From: Botryococcus braunii
Lineage: Eukaryota; Chlorophyta; Trebouxiophyceae
Assembly: GCA_002005505.1 (NCBI GenBank)
Contig: KV908350.1
Location: 869,265-884,150, forward strand
Length of the DNA stretch: 14,886 nucleotides
Direction: 5' to 3'
The notes below the pieces were generated by a model, which worked only from the letters and a program-made list of their open reading frames with translations, searched no databases and had not been told where the DNA came from. The position numbers and the translations under genes were made by a program. Below, piece by piece: positions 12,865 to 14,886 of the stretch (the first letter of the stretch is position 1; each line of letters starts with the position of its first letter).

Positions 12865-13524
12865 GGTGGCGGCACGGAGGGTGTTAGACGATGTCCTCCT
12901 ACTTGTGCGTTGTTAAGTAGGCACGGACATATACAAGTCAAGGACTGGTTAGCAACTGATTGATAGACACCCGGAGTGCCACTATAGTTCCAACCAAGTG
13001 TTACAATATCTCTCATCTCTCCTAACAAGGTGACGCAGTTCAAACACGCCTAACCTGCTCTCACCCAGGTCGTGTTCATTACTTTGTCCGATGAGCTAAA
13101 CTCAACTCTATATGTCTAACATGTTCTAACAATGTTCATCTGAGTGCTAAATCCAGGAATACAATAAGGATTAAGTCACCTGCATGGTGGCGGCACGGAG
13201 GGTGTTAGACGATGTCCTCCTACTTGTGCGTTGTTAAGTAGGCACGGACATATACAAGTCAAGGACTGGTTAGCAACTGATTGATAGACACCCGGAGTGC
13301 CACTATAGTTCCAACCAAGTGCCTTCCCTATCCGTGCTTGCCCCATATGCCTCCTTTCTACAAACGTGTCTGTAACTTGCGTTATGATAGTCTTCGTTCA
13401 AATGCATGTATTGCCTGGCAGAACTCAGGGTTCTGCCTCTCTTTCCTAATTGGTATTGTCTTCATACGGAGACTTGCCATTATTACTCCTCTGAGGGAAA
13501 GGCATAAAATTAATTAACACAACA
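12834..13524 (-). repeat. LTR shared between the two copia copies
   Basis: This is the second copy of the 7698-8388 LTR at the 5136-bp offset. It lies downstream of the partial copy-2 pol and upstream of the full ORF, so it acts as 3' LTR for one and 5' LTR for the other. Its internal 143-bp repeats are at 12858-13000 and 13179-13321. Sequence after its end (below 12834, minus strand CGCACCCTGG) has no typical TGG-type primer-binding site that I recognise. Confidence 0.8.
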
Positions 13525-13542
13525 CTTCCCCTTGCCTTTACC
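13525..13542 (-). promoter_or_regulatory. Polypurine tract of the second copia copy
   Basis: Same minus-strand sequence and position, between the pol stop and TGTTG, as the tract at 8389-8406. Confidence 0.75.
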
Positions 13543-14886
13543 TCACAGAAACTTGGCCAGTCCCAGTGAGTTACGATGTCCCAGAAACACTTGTCTAACT
13601 AGTGGTTTGGTAAAAATGTCAGCCACATTTCTAGCAGATTGAATGTACTTGAATTCAACCTGCCCCTTTGCAATAGCTTCACGTGCGAAATGACAGCTAA
13701 TTGCAATATGCTTTGTGTGTTTGGAGTACACCGGATTCCTCAGGTGGTTTATACACCCTTGGTTGTCACAATGAATCTTCACTATCCACGGTAACACTCC
13801 AATTTCCTCCAGGAAACCTCTCAGCCAATTTGCTTCCTTCACAACAGCACTTGCTGCCATGAATTCAGCCTCCACTGTTGAAGTGGCAACAGCAGATTGC
13901 TTTTTACTTCCCCACACTACTGCTCCTCCAAACACAGTGAGGACAAAGCCAGTGGTAGAGAAGCGATGATCCTGATCACCTCCATAGTCGGCATCCACAT
14001 AGCCTTCTAGCTCTATCTCCCCCCTCCGAGAGTTAGAACCAAATCTCGGGTTCCTTTCAGATACTTCAACACACGGATGGCTTCATTCCAATGTGCTGTG
14101 GTGGGAGATATGCGATAACGAGACAATACACCTACTGCCTGAGCTATATCGGACGTGTGGTGTTGGCTATATACAGAAGAGACCCTACTAACTCACAGTA
14201 ACGGTGACCTGGAGGTAGTGGACTGCCAGCACCAATGCTGTCGCTCCCATCTCTCGGTGCAGGCCTTTGGACATTACGAAATCTTTTGTCATGGAGTATC
14301 AGTCCCACTGACTCAAGATCCAAGCCAAATTTCTCTACAAGTGCATCGATTTAGGGATGCAACTCAGGGTGATCAGCCTTTATCTCTATCTCTCATCACT
14401 TGACATCCAAGAAATCCTTCACTTCCCAAGATCATGGATGGTGAATTCTTTCTTGAGAAGTCCTTCACTCTCTCGATTTCTGACATGCCCTTGGAAACTA
14501 TCAGAAGATCATCAACATAGATCAGCACATAGGACTTTCCTCCATCAGTAGAGCATCTCACATACACTCCCGCATCACTCTTGCACACCTCATACCCCAT
14601 GACTTCAAGTTTGTCATTCAGGGTTTTGTGCCAGGCACGTGGAGCCTGCTTCAGGCCATACAACGCCTTTCTCAATCGGCACACAATATTCTTATCACCA
14701 TTCTCAAAGCCAGGAGGTTGCGTTACATATACTTCCTCCTCGAGCTCACCATTCAGAAAGGCGGTCTTAACGTCCACCTGATGAATTTCACAGCCCTCTC
14801 TTGCAGCAACAGCAAGCAGAGCTCTTCTAGCTCCATAGCTACTAGTAGGAGCAAAGACCTCCATCCATCCACTCCAGGATTTGTCC
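13543..14886 (-). pseudogene. pol: Partial second copia pol (reverse transcriptase palm to RNase H), frameshifted
   Basis: Corresponds to about residues 1035-1485 of the full ORF and is cut by the window end. RNase H is intact from 13998 to the stop at 13543. Between 14019 and about 14463 there are nine one-base losses relative to copy 1, all in runs of 2-7 identical bases (for example C7 to C6 at 14019-14024, and GGG to GG near 14151, 14269 and 14292). Two more lie in the last 30 bases. Reverse transcriptase is readable again at 14464-14864, including YVDD. Almost no substitutions accompany the losses, so the frameshifts may be sequencing errors and this gene may be intact in reality. Confidence 0.8.

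Larger units (their letters stand above)
7698..14886 (-). mobile_element. Ty1/copia LTR retrotransposon with a partial head-to-tail second copy
   Basis: Read on the minus strand, the order is: partial pol of copy 2 (14886-13543), polypurine tract, LTR (13524-12834), full-length ORF (12864-8407), polypurine tract, LTR (8388-7698). Segment 7698 onward repeats at 12834 onward with a constant offset of 5136 bp. The domain order protease-integrase-reverse transcriptase-RNase H, with integrase before reverse transcriptase, defines the copia superfamily. No gag, zinc knuckle or clear tRNA primer-binding site is visible after the LTR. The far end of copy 2 and any target-site duplication lie outside the window; AAGAT (7693-7697) flanks the visible end. 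Confidence 0.9.

Overview
The window looks like nuclear DNA of a photosynthetic eukaryote, most likely a green alga. It contains a spliced gene (phase-0 introns, GT-AG boundaries) for a class C flavodiiron protein, a family found in cyanobacteria, green algae and non-flowering plants. It also has very long CA/CT/GT microsatellites, C and G homopolymers, and a Ty1/copia LTR retrotransposon. The species cannot be fixed from the sequence; a prasinophyte-type alga is a guess.

Layout. Positions 1-809: microsatellite-rich sequence, probably an upstream intron of the flavodiiron gene. Positions 810-4456 (+): the last four recognisable exons of that gene (810-929, 2618-2752, 2958-3212, 4160-4456). 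They encode the end of the flavodoxin-like domain and the C-terminal flavin-reductase-like domain; the metallo-beta-lactamase diiron domain must lie upstream of the window. Intron 1 (930-2617) is full of repeats. A duplication lies at its 5' splice site, a 375-bp compound microsatellite lies in its middle, and a 29-bp minisatellite at its 3' end repeats the 3' splice site together with the first five codons of the next exon. Positions 4457-7697: about 3.2 kb with no supportable gene, holding two long dinucleotide tracts, a C17G6 tract and a cluster of perfect palindromes. Positions 7698-14886 (-): a Ty1/copia element (LTR 12834-13524, 1485-codon ORF 8407-12864, LTR 7698-8388), preceded head-to-tail by the 3' part of a second, nearly identical copy (13543-14886) that shares the LTR.

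How the parts relate. The flavodiiron protein would act in the chloroplast as an electron sink for photosystem I, reducing O2 to water. The retrotransposon is independent of it. Its polyprotein has protease, integrase, reverse transcriptase and RNase H, but no gag or zinc knuckle. The ORF starts inside the LTR at a strong Kozak-like context. The partial second copy differs mainly by one-base losses in homopolymers, which look more like sequencing error than decay.

The best candidates for something new are the minisatellite that multiplies a 3' splice site with the exon head, and the gag-less tandem copia with a duplicated cysteine motif between integrase and reverse transcriptase.
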